NCBI RefSeq assembly: GCF_031626495.1 | Contig: NZ_JAMQOJ010000001.1 | Location: forward strand, 1-64,000 | DNA from: Natrinema sp031626495 | Lineage (GTDB): Archaea; Halobacteriota; Halobacteria; Halobacteriales; Natrialbaceae | Length of the DNA stretch: 64,000 nt | Direction: 5' to 3' | Shown: piece by piece, positions 16,279-23,880 of the stretch | Numbering within the stretch: position 1 is the stretch's first letter | Layout of the letters: each line of letters starts with the position of its first letter | Translations under genes and position numbers: made by a program | Notes under the pieces: model-generated | Told to the model about the DNA's origin: nothing | Databases searched by the model: none | What the model saw: only the letters and a program-made list of their open reading frames with translations

Positions 16279-18201
16279 CTACGCGTCCACGACCTCGAGG
16301 GTCCAGTCGCCGTCGGCCTCGACGTTGAGCCAGACGACGCCGCCGGCTTTGTACGACCGCGAGTTGTCGAACGACCCGTCCCGGTGGACGAGTATCTCGC
16401 GGCTGCCGTCCGCGCCGTGGCCGTCGACGACGAACCGCCCGTCGCCGTCGTGGGTAGCCTCGACCCTGACGTCGCCTTCGGTCCACAGCGGACCGACGAA
16501 CGCCGACCCCGTCCCGGACGCCTGCACGGGGAGCTCTGAGAGCTCGTCGGCGCGGACCGCTGGCTGGGAGAGTTCGATCGACCACGCGCCGTCGGCGTCG
16601 ATCTCGAGTTCGTACGTCCCGGTCTCGACGGCCGCGATCGACTCGCCGGTGGCGTTTCCGGACGTCGTCAGCAGGTTCTCGCTACGGCCGCTCCCGTCGG
16701 TGTCGGTCACGTCGACGGCGATCGACGACCCGTCGTTCGAGACGTCCGCGACGACGACGCCGTCGTCGAGGTCGAAGGTCTGGGAGTCGGTCGGCCCGGA
16801 TCCCTCGAACGCGTAGGACTGCCCCGCCTCGAGGACGACGCCGCTCGGCCGCTTCCGGTTCGTCGGCTCGTCGCTGCCGTCGGCGCGTTCGAACTCCTCG
16901 TCGACGAGAGCGGAGGGCGTGACGACGTCGAGACCGCGATGCTCGAGGTGATCGAGGAGCAGTCCGAAGTCGTCGAGCGACATCCGGTTCTCGTCGACGC
17001 CCACGTCGTCCGCGTCGACGAGCCGCGGGACGCGCAGGACGGTCAACAGCCCGTACTGATCGGAGTGGTTGGCGTGGCGCCGAACGCCGGTGTGGAGCGC
17101 GGGCCCCCAGATGTACGGGATCATGTGCATCTCGGTCGGCGGCACGCCGGTCGTCCCGGCGCTGTACAGGAATGCCGATTCGTGGACGTCCCGAGCGACG
17201 TCGTAGGTCGTCGCGTCCATCCGGCCGTCCGGAACGAACAGGTGCCGCGCCCCGTCCTCGAAGCCCGCGTTCTCGAGCGCGTCTCGAGCGCCCTCGAGGA
17301 CCTCCCGCTGCCGATCCGCGGACTGTTCCGGGAGGGGCGTCGACGGCTGCGGGAGCGAACAGACGTCCCACCCGCGGTCGCGGAGTTCGCGGAGTTCCTC
17401 GCGTCCCATCCGTCCCGCGTCGCCGATCCGCTCGGGGGTGACCGGGACCGCCGCCGCCCAGCCGCGCTCCGCGAGCATTTCGGCCGCGACGTCGTAGTGG
17501 GACTGATGTCCGCCGTGGAACGACAGGATCGCCGCGCCGGCGGCGGCCGACTCGGTTCGCCGGAGGTCGTCGACCAGCAGCCGGGTCGGCCCGCCATCGG
17601 GGCCGTGCGCGACGACGTTGATCCCGGTGACGGCCGTGAGATCGGGTTCGTTCCCCGGCTTCTGCTGGAAGCCGCAATCCATCCGGAACCAGCCGTCGAA
17701 CGCGTCCGGCACGGGTCGCACACTGGCGAGACGCTCGCTCCGCGTCGGCGCGAGGAATTCGACGGCGATTCGGTCCGCCGACTCCGGCTTGACCGCCAGT
17801 GAGATGTCCCACCCCTCGAGGTCGATCCCGTCCGAGAACCGGATCTCCATGCCGGCCCTCCCCTCGTCGCTCTCGACGACCGCCGCCTGCGAGCCGGTCT
17901 GCGCCTCGTCGGGCGCGGCCGAGAGGTCGGCGGTCTCGGAGCGGGGGGACCACTCCTCGAGGTCTTCGAAGTCCGAGAGGACGTCGCCCGCCCCGATCGC
18001 GGGCCAATCTGTGGCGCCGTTTCTCGACCCGCTCTCGCGGGAACCCCGTCTGGCGGTCCCGTCGTCGGGCCCTGCTGCTCCGGTTTCGTCGTCGGACAGG
18101 ACGTCCGTACAGCCCGCAATCGCCGTCGTCGATGCGGCCCCGAGTGCGGTCAGTAGTCGCCGCCGGGAACGACCGTCGTCCGTGTCGCGTTCGGATTCCA
18201 T
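16279..18201 (-). CDS. Exported polysaccharide-deacetylase-like lipoprotein
   Basis: 640 residues. The N-terminus RSRRRLLTALGAASTTAIAGC combines twin-Arg and lipobox (Cys31), so it is likely a Tat lipoprotein. Residues ~70-210 look like a carbohydrate-binding beta-sandwich (IRFSDGIDLEGWDISL). A NodB-like barrel starts at LSFHGGHQSH (226-235) and runs to about residue 425. In active deacetylases this position is TFDDG; here both Asp are missing, so metal-dependent deacetylation is doubtful. The rest is beta-rich with a second sandwich. A palindrome copy lies 53 bp upstream, shared with the divergent CxxC membrane pair. Confidence 0.75.
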   Translation of the reverse strand: MESERDTDDGRSRRRLLTALGAASTTAIAGCTDVLSDDETGAAGPDDGTARRGSRESGSRNGATDWPAIGAGDVLSDFEDLEEWSPRSETADLSAAPDEAQTGSQAAVVESDEGRAGMEIRFSDGIDLEGWDISLAVKPESADRIAVEFLAPTRSERLASVRPVPDAFDGWFRMDCGFQQKPGNEPDLTAVTGINVVAHGPDGGPTRLLVDDLRRTESAAAGAAILSFHGGHQSHYDVAAEMLAERGWAAAVPVTPERIGDAGRMGREELRELRDRGWDVCSLPQPSTPLPEQSADRQREVLEGARDALENAGFEDGARHLFVPDGRMDATTYDVARDVHESAFLYSAGTTGVPPTEMHMIPYIWGPALHTGVRRHANHSDQYGLLTVLRVPRLVDADDVGVDENRMSLDDFGLLLDHLEHRGLDVVTPSALVDEEFERADGSDEPTNRKRPSGVVLEAGQSYAFEGSGPTDSQTFDLDDGVVVADVSNDGSSIAVDVTDTDGSGRSENLLTTSGNATGESIAAVETGTYELEIDADGAWSIELSQPAVRADELSELPVQASGTGSAFVGPLWTEGDVRVEATHDGDGRFVVDGHGADGSREILVHRDGSFDNSRSYKAGGVVWLNVEADGDWTLEVVDA

Positions 18202-18253
18202 CGATGGAGCAGTCCCTCGCTGCCCCCGTCATTATCGTGTGGATAAGCGAATC

Positions 18254-18278
18254 CCGTTTTGCTGGGTCAGCAAATCGG
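18254..18278. promoter_or_regulatory. Palindromic operator candidate, second copy
   Basis: CCGTTTTGCTGG-G-TCAGCAAATCGG pairs at 10 of 12 positions around the centre at 18266 and is almost identical to the perfect site at 15387. It is in the divergent gap between the deacetylase-like lipoprotein (start 18201) and the CxxC membrane protein (start 18318), about 40-53 bp from each start. Confidence 0.65.
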
Positions 18279-18317
18279 AGTCGGAGATTTCAGTCGTCCC
18301 CGCGTCGGTTCGACTGA

Positions 18318-18866
18318 ATGTTCACGCGCGACTCGTTCGGGGAGTATCTGACGAACCTCCTCGAAGCGGCCGCGTACCCGTTCGAGACGTGGCGCGGAAC
18401 GATCGGGCTGGCTCTCGTGACGGCCGTCACCTACGTCCTGCTGATCCTGAGTACGATGCCGGCGTTCTCGCTCCAGATGCTCGGCGACGGCCTCCACTGG
18501 TTTACGTACGTCCTCGTCTCGTTGACGGAGACGGTGTACCGGACCGACGGCTGGACCGGGCTCGCGGTCGTCCTCCTCTACGCGCTGCTTTCGGGCGTCG
18601 CGATCGTCAACGCCGTCGCACAGCTCCGACTCGTCGGGCTCTCGAGTCTCGCCGACCTCTCGGGGATCGTTCCCGGGCTCCTCGCGTCGGGCTGTGCGAG
18701 CTGTGGCGCCGGCCTCGTCGGCTTCCTCGGGTTCGCCGGGGGCGTCGCGGTGCTCCCGTACGACGGCGCAGCGCTTCGCGTCGGAGGGCTTCTCCTGTTG
18801 CTGTTTTTCCTGGGACGTGCGGGTCACCCCGAACGGTGTGCGATCACGACGGAGGCGAGGCAATGA
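18318..18866 (+). CDS. Membrane protein with CASC motif, first of a coupled pair
   Basis: 182 residues with about four hydrophobic segments (roughly 27-50, 60-70, 80-103 and 112-165). The third contains LLASGCASCGAGLVG with Cys126 and Cys129 in or at the edge of the membrane; another Cys (174) is near the C-terminus. No family recognised. Paired intramembrane Cys are seen in proteins that relay electrons (VKOR, CcdA/DsbD) or heavy metals (MerT), but sequence similarity to these is not evident. Its stop overlaps the next start (ATGA). A dead copy of this pair is at 11335-11640, so the two genes travel as a unit. Confidence 0.75.
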   Translation: MFTRDSFGEYLTNLLEAAAYPFETWRGTIGLALVTAVTYVLLILSTMPAFSLQMLGDGLHWFTYVLVSLTETVYRTDGWTGLAVVLLYALLSGVAIVNAVAQLRLVGLSSLADLSGIVPGLLASGCASCGAGLVGFLGFAGGVAVLPYDGAALRVGGLLLLLFFLGRAGHPERCAITTEARQ

Positions 18867-19342
18867 CGGATCGCGGCTTCGTCGGAGCGATCCGGTCGGA
18901 CCGGCGAGCGATGACGTGGGGAACGGTCGCCGGCGTCGGCGTGTTCCTGCTGTTCGGGCTCGTCACCGGCCTCGTTCCGAACCCGCTGTACGTCCGGATG
19001 GTCCCGCGGACGCCGATCGACTACCTGTTTCTGGCGCTGACCGCGCTGCTGGCCGGCGTCTACACCGCACAGCGGTTGGCGACCGAGGTCGTCGACGCCG
19101 AGGGGAGCGGGACCGACGCCTCGAACGGCGAGGACGGTCTGGCGATGGGCGGACTCGTCGGCGGATTTCTGGCGGTCGGCTGTCCGATCTGTAACGCCTT
19201 CCTGCTCGCCCTGTTCAGTTCGTCCGCGCTGATGACGTACTTCGACCCGCTGCGTCCCCTGCTCGGCGCGGTCTCGGTGGCGATGCTGGCGGGACTGATA
19301 TACGCCCGCCACGAGCGATCGTGTCCGACCTGTCCGCCGTGA
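18863..19342 (+). CDS. Membrane protein with CPIC and CPTC motifs, second of a coupled pair
   Basis: 159 residues, starting at ATG 18863 within the stop of the previous gene. Hydrophobic segments fall near residues 18-38, 52-70, 97-122 and 130-147. A CPIC motif (Cys107, Cys110) follows a Gly-rich turn inside the third segment, and CPTC (Cys154, Cys157) ends the protein. Two CxxC motifs on opposite ends of a short helical bundle suggest thiol-disulfide exchange across or within the membrane, or metal binding. I do not recognise the family. Together with the DsbA-like and CGIC thioredoxin proteins nearby it may form an electron relay; that is inferred. Confidence 0.75.
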   Translation: MTDRGFVGAIRSDRRAMTWGTVAGVGVFLLFGLVTGLVPNPLYVRMVPRTPIDYLFLALTALLAGVYTAQRLATEVVDAEGSGTDASNGEDGLAMGGLVGGFLAVGCPICNAFLLALFSSSALMTYFDPLRPLLGAVSVAMLAGLIYARHERSCPTCPP

Positions 19343-19473
19343 CCCGGTTGACCGTTCGTCGACGTCATCCGCACGTTCACGGCATGTTGGTTCGACACCG
19401 TCTGGACACTCCGATGGACCGTGAAGACGACGATCGACGGGGTTCGCGGGAGCGCGATACAAAACGATGACGG

Positions 19474-19509
19474 CGATTCGCTGGATCGGCAAATCGTGGC
19501 CTATTTGCC
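19474..19509. promoter_or_regulatory. Overlapping palindromes in front of the winged-helix gene
   Basis: CGATTCGCTGG-A-TCGGCAAATCG (19474-19496) resembles the 15387 palindrome. Overlapping it, GGCAAAT (19488-19494) and ATTTGCC (19503-19509) form a second inverted repeat. They lie 23-58 bp before the GTG at 19532. This argues that the longer reading frame from 19421 is really promoter DNA and that the regulator represses or activates itself. Confidence 0.55.
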
Positions 19510-19531
19510 GCTGAACGCCGGGGTCTATCGT

Positions 19532-19891
19532 GTGCAACACGGCGGCTCCTCGGACTCGACGGAAATCTTCCAGATCCTCGCGGACGAGTACGCGCGAAAG
19601 ATCCTGCTCGCCGCGGATTCCGGACCGAAGACCGCGAAGACGCTCAGCGAGGAGTGCGACGCCTCCCTCACGACGATCTATCGTCGAGTATCGACGCTCC
19701 AGGACCACGACCTCGTCGAGGAACGCCGAACCGTCGACTCGGACGGCTCCCACCGGAGCGAATTCCAGACGGCGCTCGACGAGCTCCACGTCGACATCAC
19801 CGACGGCCAGCTCTCGCTGACGGTCGAGACTCGCGACGAACTCGCGGACAACTTCACCGCACTCTGGAGCGATCTCAGGGGTGACGAGTGA
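19532..19891 (+). CDS. Winged-helix transcriptional regulator (ArsR/TrmB-like HTH)
   Basis: 119 residues from GTG 19532. The HTH runs through EIFQILADEYARKILLAA, then TAKTLSEECDASLTTIYRRVSTLQDHDLVEERR, a standard three-helix plus wing layout (about residues 10-75). The remaining ~45 residues would support dimerisation. An in-frame start at 19421 exists, but that region carries the palindromes also found before other genes, so the shorter start is preferred. The downstream DUF7521 gene overlaps (TGATG), a combination common in haloarchaea. It is the best candidate for the factor that binds the GATTTGCTGG palindromes. No Cys or metal ligands stand out, so the inducer is not visible. Confidence 0.8.
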   Translation: MQHGGSSDSTEIFQILADEYARKILLAADSGPKTAKTLSEECDASLTTIYRRVSTLQDHDLVEERRTVDSDGSHRSEFQTALDELHVDITDGQLSLTVETRDELADNFTALWSDLRGDE

Positions 19892-20154
19892 TGGACGCGT
19901 CATTTCTCGCCGCCAAACTGATTACGCTCGTCCTGAGTCTCGTCGTCGCCTATCTGGCGTATCACGGCTATCGCCGGAGCGGACAGACGCCGATGCTGTA
20001 CGTCTCCGGCGGGTTCGTCTTCATCGGCGCCGGCGCGATCTGCGAGGGCCTCGTCTACCACATCTTCGGGACGACGGTCGCGTCCGCCGCGCTCGTGCAG
20101 GCAGTCATCGTCTCGAGCGGGATGGTGCTCGTTCTCGTCTCACTGACGAAGTGA
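19891..20154 (+). CDS. DUF7521 family membrane protein
   Basis: 87 residues, three hydrophobic helices with short loops (SFLAAKLITLVLSLVVAYLA; MLYVSGGFVFIGAGAIC; AVIVSSGMVLVLVSL). This matches the small DUF7521 membrane proteins that haloarchaea encode directly after a winged-helix regulator. The start ATG overlaps the regulator stop, so expression is coupled. Its role is unknown; a membrane sensor or anchor for the HTH partner is a reasonable guess. Confidence 0.8.
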   Translation: MDASFLAAKLITLVLSLVVAYLAYHGYRRSGQTPMLYVSGGFVFIGAGAICEGLVYHIFGTTVASAALVQAVIVSSGMVLVLVSLTK

Positions 20155-20272
20155 ACGCGGTGGGCTCGCGGCGTCGGCGGTCCGGTCGACGGCCGGAGAA
20201 CGAGGCCGGCGCGGTCCGCGTGGCGGTGGCCGACCGGTCTTCGGCCGTGGCCGAGCTGCCGAGAGCACGGCA

Positions 20273-20286
20273 GTATTGTACAATGG
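20273..20286. promoter_or_regulatory. GTATTGTACAATGG element upstream of the CGIC thioredoxin
   Basis: Contains the short palindrome ATTGTACAAT, 41-54 bp before ATG 20327. It resembles the TATTGTGC elements seen before other sulfur genes but with TAC in place of TGC. It may belong to the same set. Confidence 0.3.
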
Positions 20287-20326
20287 CCGCAAAACACTGA
20301 AACGTGCTCGGCCCCTAACGTGGGTA

Positions 20327-20698
20327 ATGACAGAACCAACAGCCTCGGACTCGACCGATGACGGCCAGCCGACACGGAAACCCGTCCAGTTGGACGACGC
20401 GGCCGACTACGACGACCTGATCGCGACACACGACCTCGTCTTGCTCGAGTTCGTCACATCCGGCTGTGGAATCTGTGCGTCGATGGAACCGGTGCTCGGC
20501 TCGGTCGCACGCAGCGCACCGGGAGCCGTCGCGACGGTGAACGCCGGTCTCGTCCCCGACCTCGCCGCCGAGTTCGACGTTCGGAGCGTCCCGACGCTCG
20601 TCGTCCTGAAAGAGGGCGAGGAAGTCGCCCGCCTCGACGACGGGTTCCAGCAGGCCGAAACGCTCGTCGACCTGCTCGAGACACACGCGGCGCGCTAA
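20327..20698 (+). CDS. Thioredoxin-like protein with CGIC active site
   Basis: 123 residues from ATG 20327. After an acidic ~25-residue leader comes a thioredoxin fold: LVLLEFVTSGCGICASMEP (Cys47, Cys50) and the cis-Pro strand VRSVPTLVVLKEGEEV. The usual WCGPC is replaced by GCGIC, with loss of the Trp and Pro, which shifts redox potential and partner choice. No signal peptide, so cytoplasmic. Start chosen because the longer frame lacks domain content and crosses the ATTGTACAAT element. It follows the HTH-DUF7521 pair and could reduce the cytoplasmic face of the CxxC membrane proteins; this is inference. Confidence 0.88.
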   Translation: MTEPTASDSTDDGQPTRKPVQLDDAADYDDLIATHDLVLLEFVTSGCGICASMEPVLGSVARSAPGAVATVNAGLVPDLAAEFDVRSVPTLVVLKEGEEVARLDDGFQQAETLVDLLETHAAR

Positions 20699-20730
20699 GC
20701 AGCCGGCCGGAATCGACTGCGTTAGCGTCG

Positions 20731-22515
20731 TTACTCCGGAACCGGGGTCGGTTCGTCGCTCTCCTCGAACGACGGCTCCGAGTCCCGATCGGTCTCCGTC
20801 GTCGCCTTTTCGATCACGAAGTCCTCGAGGACGAGCACGTCGAGTCCCATTCCATAGAAATCCTTGATCGCCTGCGTCGGCGTCCGGACGATCGGTTCGG
20901 CGTGATCGTTGAACGAGGTGTTCAGCACGACCGGCACGCCGGTGATGTCGGCGAATTCGGCGATGAGCCGGTGATAGCGCGGGTGCTGCTCCTCGCGGAC
21001 GGTCTGTGGCCGCGTCGAGTCGTCGGCCGGATGCAGGACGGCTTCGAGGTCGTCGGTCTTCTCGGGCCGGACGTCGTACGCGTCGATCATGAACGGCGCC
21101 GGGCCGCCGTCGATCAAGTACTCCTCGGCGGCCGACTCGAGCATCGACGGCGCGAACGGCCGCCACTCCTCGCGGTGTTTGACGAACCGATTCACGCGGT
21201 CGCGGGACGCGGCGGTGCGGGGATCGGCGATGATGCTCCTGGCGCCGAGTGCCCGCGGCCCCATTTCCATCCGGCCCTGGAACCAGCCGATGAGGTCGCC
21301 GTCGGCGAGCCGCTCGGCCACGTATCGTTCGAGATCGCCCGGCTCGGCGTACTCGAGCTTGTTCGTCTCGAGGATCGTCCGAATCTCGTCGGTCTCGTAC
21401 GCTGGTCCGAGGTAGACGTCCGTCTGGCGGTCGACGGCCGCCGGACGCCGCCGAGACCAGCCCGCACCGAGCGCGAGCCCCGCGTCGTGGGCGACCGGCT
21501 GGACGAAGACGTCGTCGACGACTGACGACTCGCGCACGCGCTTGTTCAGCTTGCAGTTCAGCGCGACGCCGCCCGCGATCGCGACGTTAGACGTCCCTAA
21601 CTGTTCGACGGCCGTCTCCGCGATATCTACGATCGTTTCCTCGAGCAGCTTCTGGGCGGTGTGCGCGAGGTCCTTCTCCCACTGATCGAATTCACCGGGC
21701 GTCTCGTTTTGCGGGCGGCCGAACGCGCCCTCGAGGGTTTCGACGCCGTGGCCGGTTCCCCAGCGCTTCGTCAGTTCGGTGACGTCGTAGTCGACCCCCG
21801 CGTCGATCAGTTCGCGCAGGACGGCTTCGATCTCCGGATTGTCAGTTCCGTACGGGGCCAGCCCCATGGTTTTCCCCTCGCCGTTGAACATCCGGTACCC
21901 GAGGTACTCCGTGACGGTCGCGAAGAAGAGACCGAGACTGTTCGGGTGTTCGTAGGTGTCGGCCCGCGTCAGGCCGTCTTCGTCGGCGCGCCAGACGACC
22001 GTCGAGTCGTACTCCCCTTTCGCGTCGATCGTGAGCACGACGCCCTCGTCGAACCCCGACGGGTGGAACGCGCTCGCGGCGTGACAGCGGTGGTGGGGAA
22101 TCGTCTCGATCGGCGGTACCGGCGTCCCGATCGACTCGAGACGGTTTTCGATCTGTCGTGTCGGGGCGAACCGGCTTCGGACCTGCGTAACGAGCGTTTC
22201 CTCGAGTGCGGAGAGTTTTCGTCCGATGCCGGGCGCTCGGATCGCGTCGGTGACGTAGTGCGAGGCGATTTCGCCCCGGAGCCGCGGTTCGTACGGGAGG
22301 AGGATTCGATCGAGGTCCGGGAGCGTCAGATCGCGATGGTCGAGACAGGCTCGAATCGCGCGCTCCGGAAACGTGTCCGTCGCGTGTTTGTCCCGCGTAT
22401 ATCGCTCTTCTTCGACGCCGAAGAGAGGCGCCCCGTCTTCGAAGAGGACGGCGCTCGGATCGTGCTGGCCGTAGAGTCCGATCGCGGGTTTGAACGCGAG
22501 TCGATAGTCAGTCAT
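20731..22515 (-). CDS. NodU/CmcH-family carbamoyltransferase
   Basis: 594 residues. The N-terminal half has the Kae1/ASKHA-like fold with IPHHRCHAASAF (catalytic and metal His) and TIDAKGEYDSTVVW; VAIAGGVALNCKLN is the nucleotide loop. The C-terminal domain carries GWFQGRMEMGPRALGARS and VPVVLNTSFNDH, as in NodU, CmcH and TobZ, which transfer carbamoyl from carbamoyl phosphate via carbamoyl-AMP to a sugar or small-molecule hydroxyl. The acceptor is unknown. Last residues are disordered and acidic. A palindrome related to that of the thiol genes lies ~60 bp upstream, so it may belong to the same regulon. Confidence 0.9.
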   Translation of the reverse strand: MTDYRLAFKPAIGLYGQHDPSAVLFEDGAPLFGVEEERYTRDKHATDTFPERAIRACLDHRDLTLPDLDRILLPYEPRLRGEIASHYVTDAIRAPGIGRKLSALEETLVTQVRSRFAPTRQIENRLESIGTPVPPIETIPHHRCHAASAFHPSGFDEGVVLTIDAKGEYDSTVVWRADEDGLTRADTYEHPNSLGLFFATVTEYLGYRMFNGEGKTMGLAPYGTDNPEIEAVLRELIDAGVDYDVTELTKRWGTGHGVETLEGAFGRPQNETPGEFDQWEKDLAHTAQKLLEETIVDIAETAVEQLGTSNVAIAGGVALNCKLNKRVRESSVVDDVFVQPVAHDAGLALGAGWSRRRPAAVDRQTDVYLGPAYETDEIRTILETNKLEYAEPGDLERYVAERLADGDLIGWFQGRMEMGPRALGARSIIADPRTAASRDRVNRFVKHREEWRPFAPSMLESAAEEYLIDGGPAPFMIDAYDVRPEKTDDLEAVLHPADDSTRPQTVREEQHPRYHRLIAEFADITGVPVVLNTSFNDHAEPIVRTPTQAIKDFYGMGLDVLVLEDFVIEKATTETDRDSEPSFEESDEPTPVPE

Positions 22516-22572
22516 GGCTCGTGAAAGTAACCGTATCTTACACCGAAATCGGACGGCGGCAAAACGGTAGTG

Positions 22573-22597
22573 ACGTTTCGCTGGGTCAGCAAATCGT
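22573..22597. promoter_or_regulatory. Palindromic operator candidate, upstream of carbamoyltransferase
   Basis: ACGTTTCGCTGG-G-TCAGCAAATCGT, centred on 22585, matches the core GCTGGGTCAGCAAATCG of the copy at 18254. About nine of twelve pairs are symmetric. It lies 58-82 bp before the carbamoyltransferase start at 22515 and just after the end of the convergently arranged upstream operon (MBL stop at 22619). Confidence 0.6.
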
Positions 22598-22618
22598 CGG
22601 CGACGGAGCCGTGTTCGG

Positions 22619-23743
22619 TTAGTTCGCGGCGCAGTTGTTCGGGCCGAGCTCGAGCGCTTCGACGTTCCCGCCCGGCTGTTCCTTGCCCCAGTTGATCTGC
22701 TTGATCTCGTTGTAGTTCGCCGGCTCGTCCGCGAGGCCTTCCACGATCGTCTCGACGAACGCGTTCTCGTCGTCGTCCTCGACGTAGCTCAGGAGTTCGT
22801 TGGCCGTCTCCGCTCGGAGGTCGCCGAGTTCGGTCGCGAGCGGGCGAATCGACTCGTCGCTGAAGTGACCGGGCAGCACGACGGTTTCGTCCTCGAGCGC
22901 CGTCAGCCGCTCGAGACTGTCGAACAGCTGGCTGGCGGCTTCGCGAACGGCGTCTTCCGAGCTATCCTCTAGGTCCGGACGGCCGACGCTGCGGAGGAAC
23001 AGCGTATCCCCGGCGAGGAGTGCGTCGCCGAACCGGAACGAGACGCTGCCGGGCGTATGTCCGGGCGTGTAGAGCACCTCGAGGTCGCGCTCGCCGACGG
23101 CGACCGTCTCGCCGTCCGTCAGGGTCGTGACGTTGTCGAGGTCGCCGGCGTCGCTCCCGTGGAGGTAGTAGGGGACGTCGAGCTCGCCGGCGAGTCGGCG
23201 GGCCCCCGAGACGTGGTCGGCGTGGGCGTGGGTGTCCGCGACGCCGACGATCTCGAGATCGCGTTCGTCGGCCGCGTTCAGGTACCGATCGACGTACTGA
23301 CTCGGATCGACGACGACGGCTTCCCCGCCGTCGTGGGCGAGATACGAGACGCAGCCCGTTCCGGGACGGACGATCTGGACGACGCCGTCGGCGGCGTCGA
23401 CGTCGTACTGGCGGTGGACGCGCCCCCAGCCGTTCATGCCGTCGTCGACCGATTTCGCGTCGAACCCGTGCTCGCGGAGGAACTCCGCGGCCCGCGCCGA
23501 GGTGATGCCGGCGACGCAGACGACCGCGATCTCCGTTTCCGTCGGGAGTTCGTCGAGGTGTTCCTCGAGCGTCGAGTAGTCGTACTCGAGCAGTTCGTCG
23601 TAGATCGGGATATTCGTACTGCCGTCGATCCGCCACTCCTCGTAGTCGTCCTCGTTTCTGACGTCGAGGACGAAGAGGTCCGGCGCATCGTCTTCCTCGA
23701 TGCGTCGTGCGACCTCCGACGGGGTGAAGTCAGTATTGGGCAT
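22619..23743 (-). CDS. Rhodanese/metallo-beta-lactamase fusion protein (persulfide-dioxygenase-like)
   Basis: 374 residues from ATG 23743. Rhodanese loop AVVCVAGITSARAAEF, then MBL zinc motif THAHADHVSG, GHTPGSVS, LAGDTLFLRSVGRPD and LPGHFSD. The C-terminus LELGPNNCAAN repeats the Cys tail of the paralog at 8511. A redox role in persulfide oxidation or sulfur transfer is expected. It is the last gene of a run TusA - SQR-like - DUF1641 - MBL, separated by 137 bp from DUF1641, so it may also have its own promoter. The frame upstream of 23743 lacks domain content. Confidence 0.9.
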   Translation of the reverse strand: MPNTDFTPSEVARRIEEDDAPDLFVLDVRNEDDYEEWRIDGSTNIPIYDELLEYDYSTLEEHLDELPTETEIAVVCVAGITSARAAEFLREHGFDAKSVDDGMNGWGRVHRQYDVDAADGVVQIVRPGTGCVSYLAHDGGEAVVVDPSQYVDRYLNAADERDLEIVGVADTHAHADHVSGARRLAGELDVPYYLHGSDAGDLDNVTTLTDGETVAVGERDLEVLYTPGHTPGSVSFRFGDALLAGDTLFLRSVGRPDLEDSSEDAVREAASQLFDSLERLTALEDETVVLPGHFSDESIRPLATELGDLRAETANELLSYVEDDDENAFVETIVEGLADEPANYNEIKQINWGKEQPGGNVEALELGPNNCAAN

Positions 23744-23880
23744 CGCACCCACTGATATACGATACCGATCCTTAAACTCGTTGGTGGAACGCGCAACGAG
23801 CGAACCGAACGCCACCGAGGCCGGCCGCGAGACCGGACCTCCGCCGGAACCCGCCGGGCGGGGATTGCGCAGAGCGGCCA

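Noticed and set aside
23733..23745. CAGTATTGGGC match to the same motif
   Set aside because: It is the start of the rhodanese-MBL gene (M-P-N-T-D); coding sequence accounts for it.
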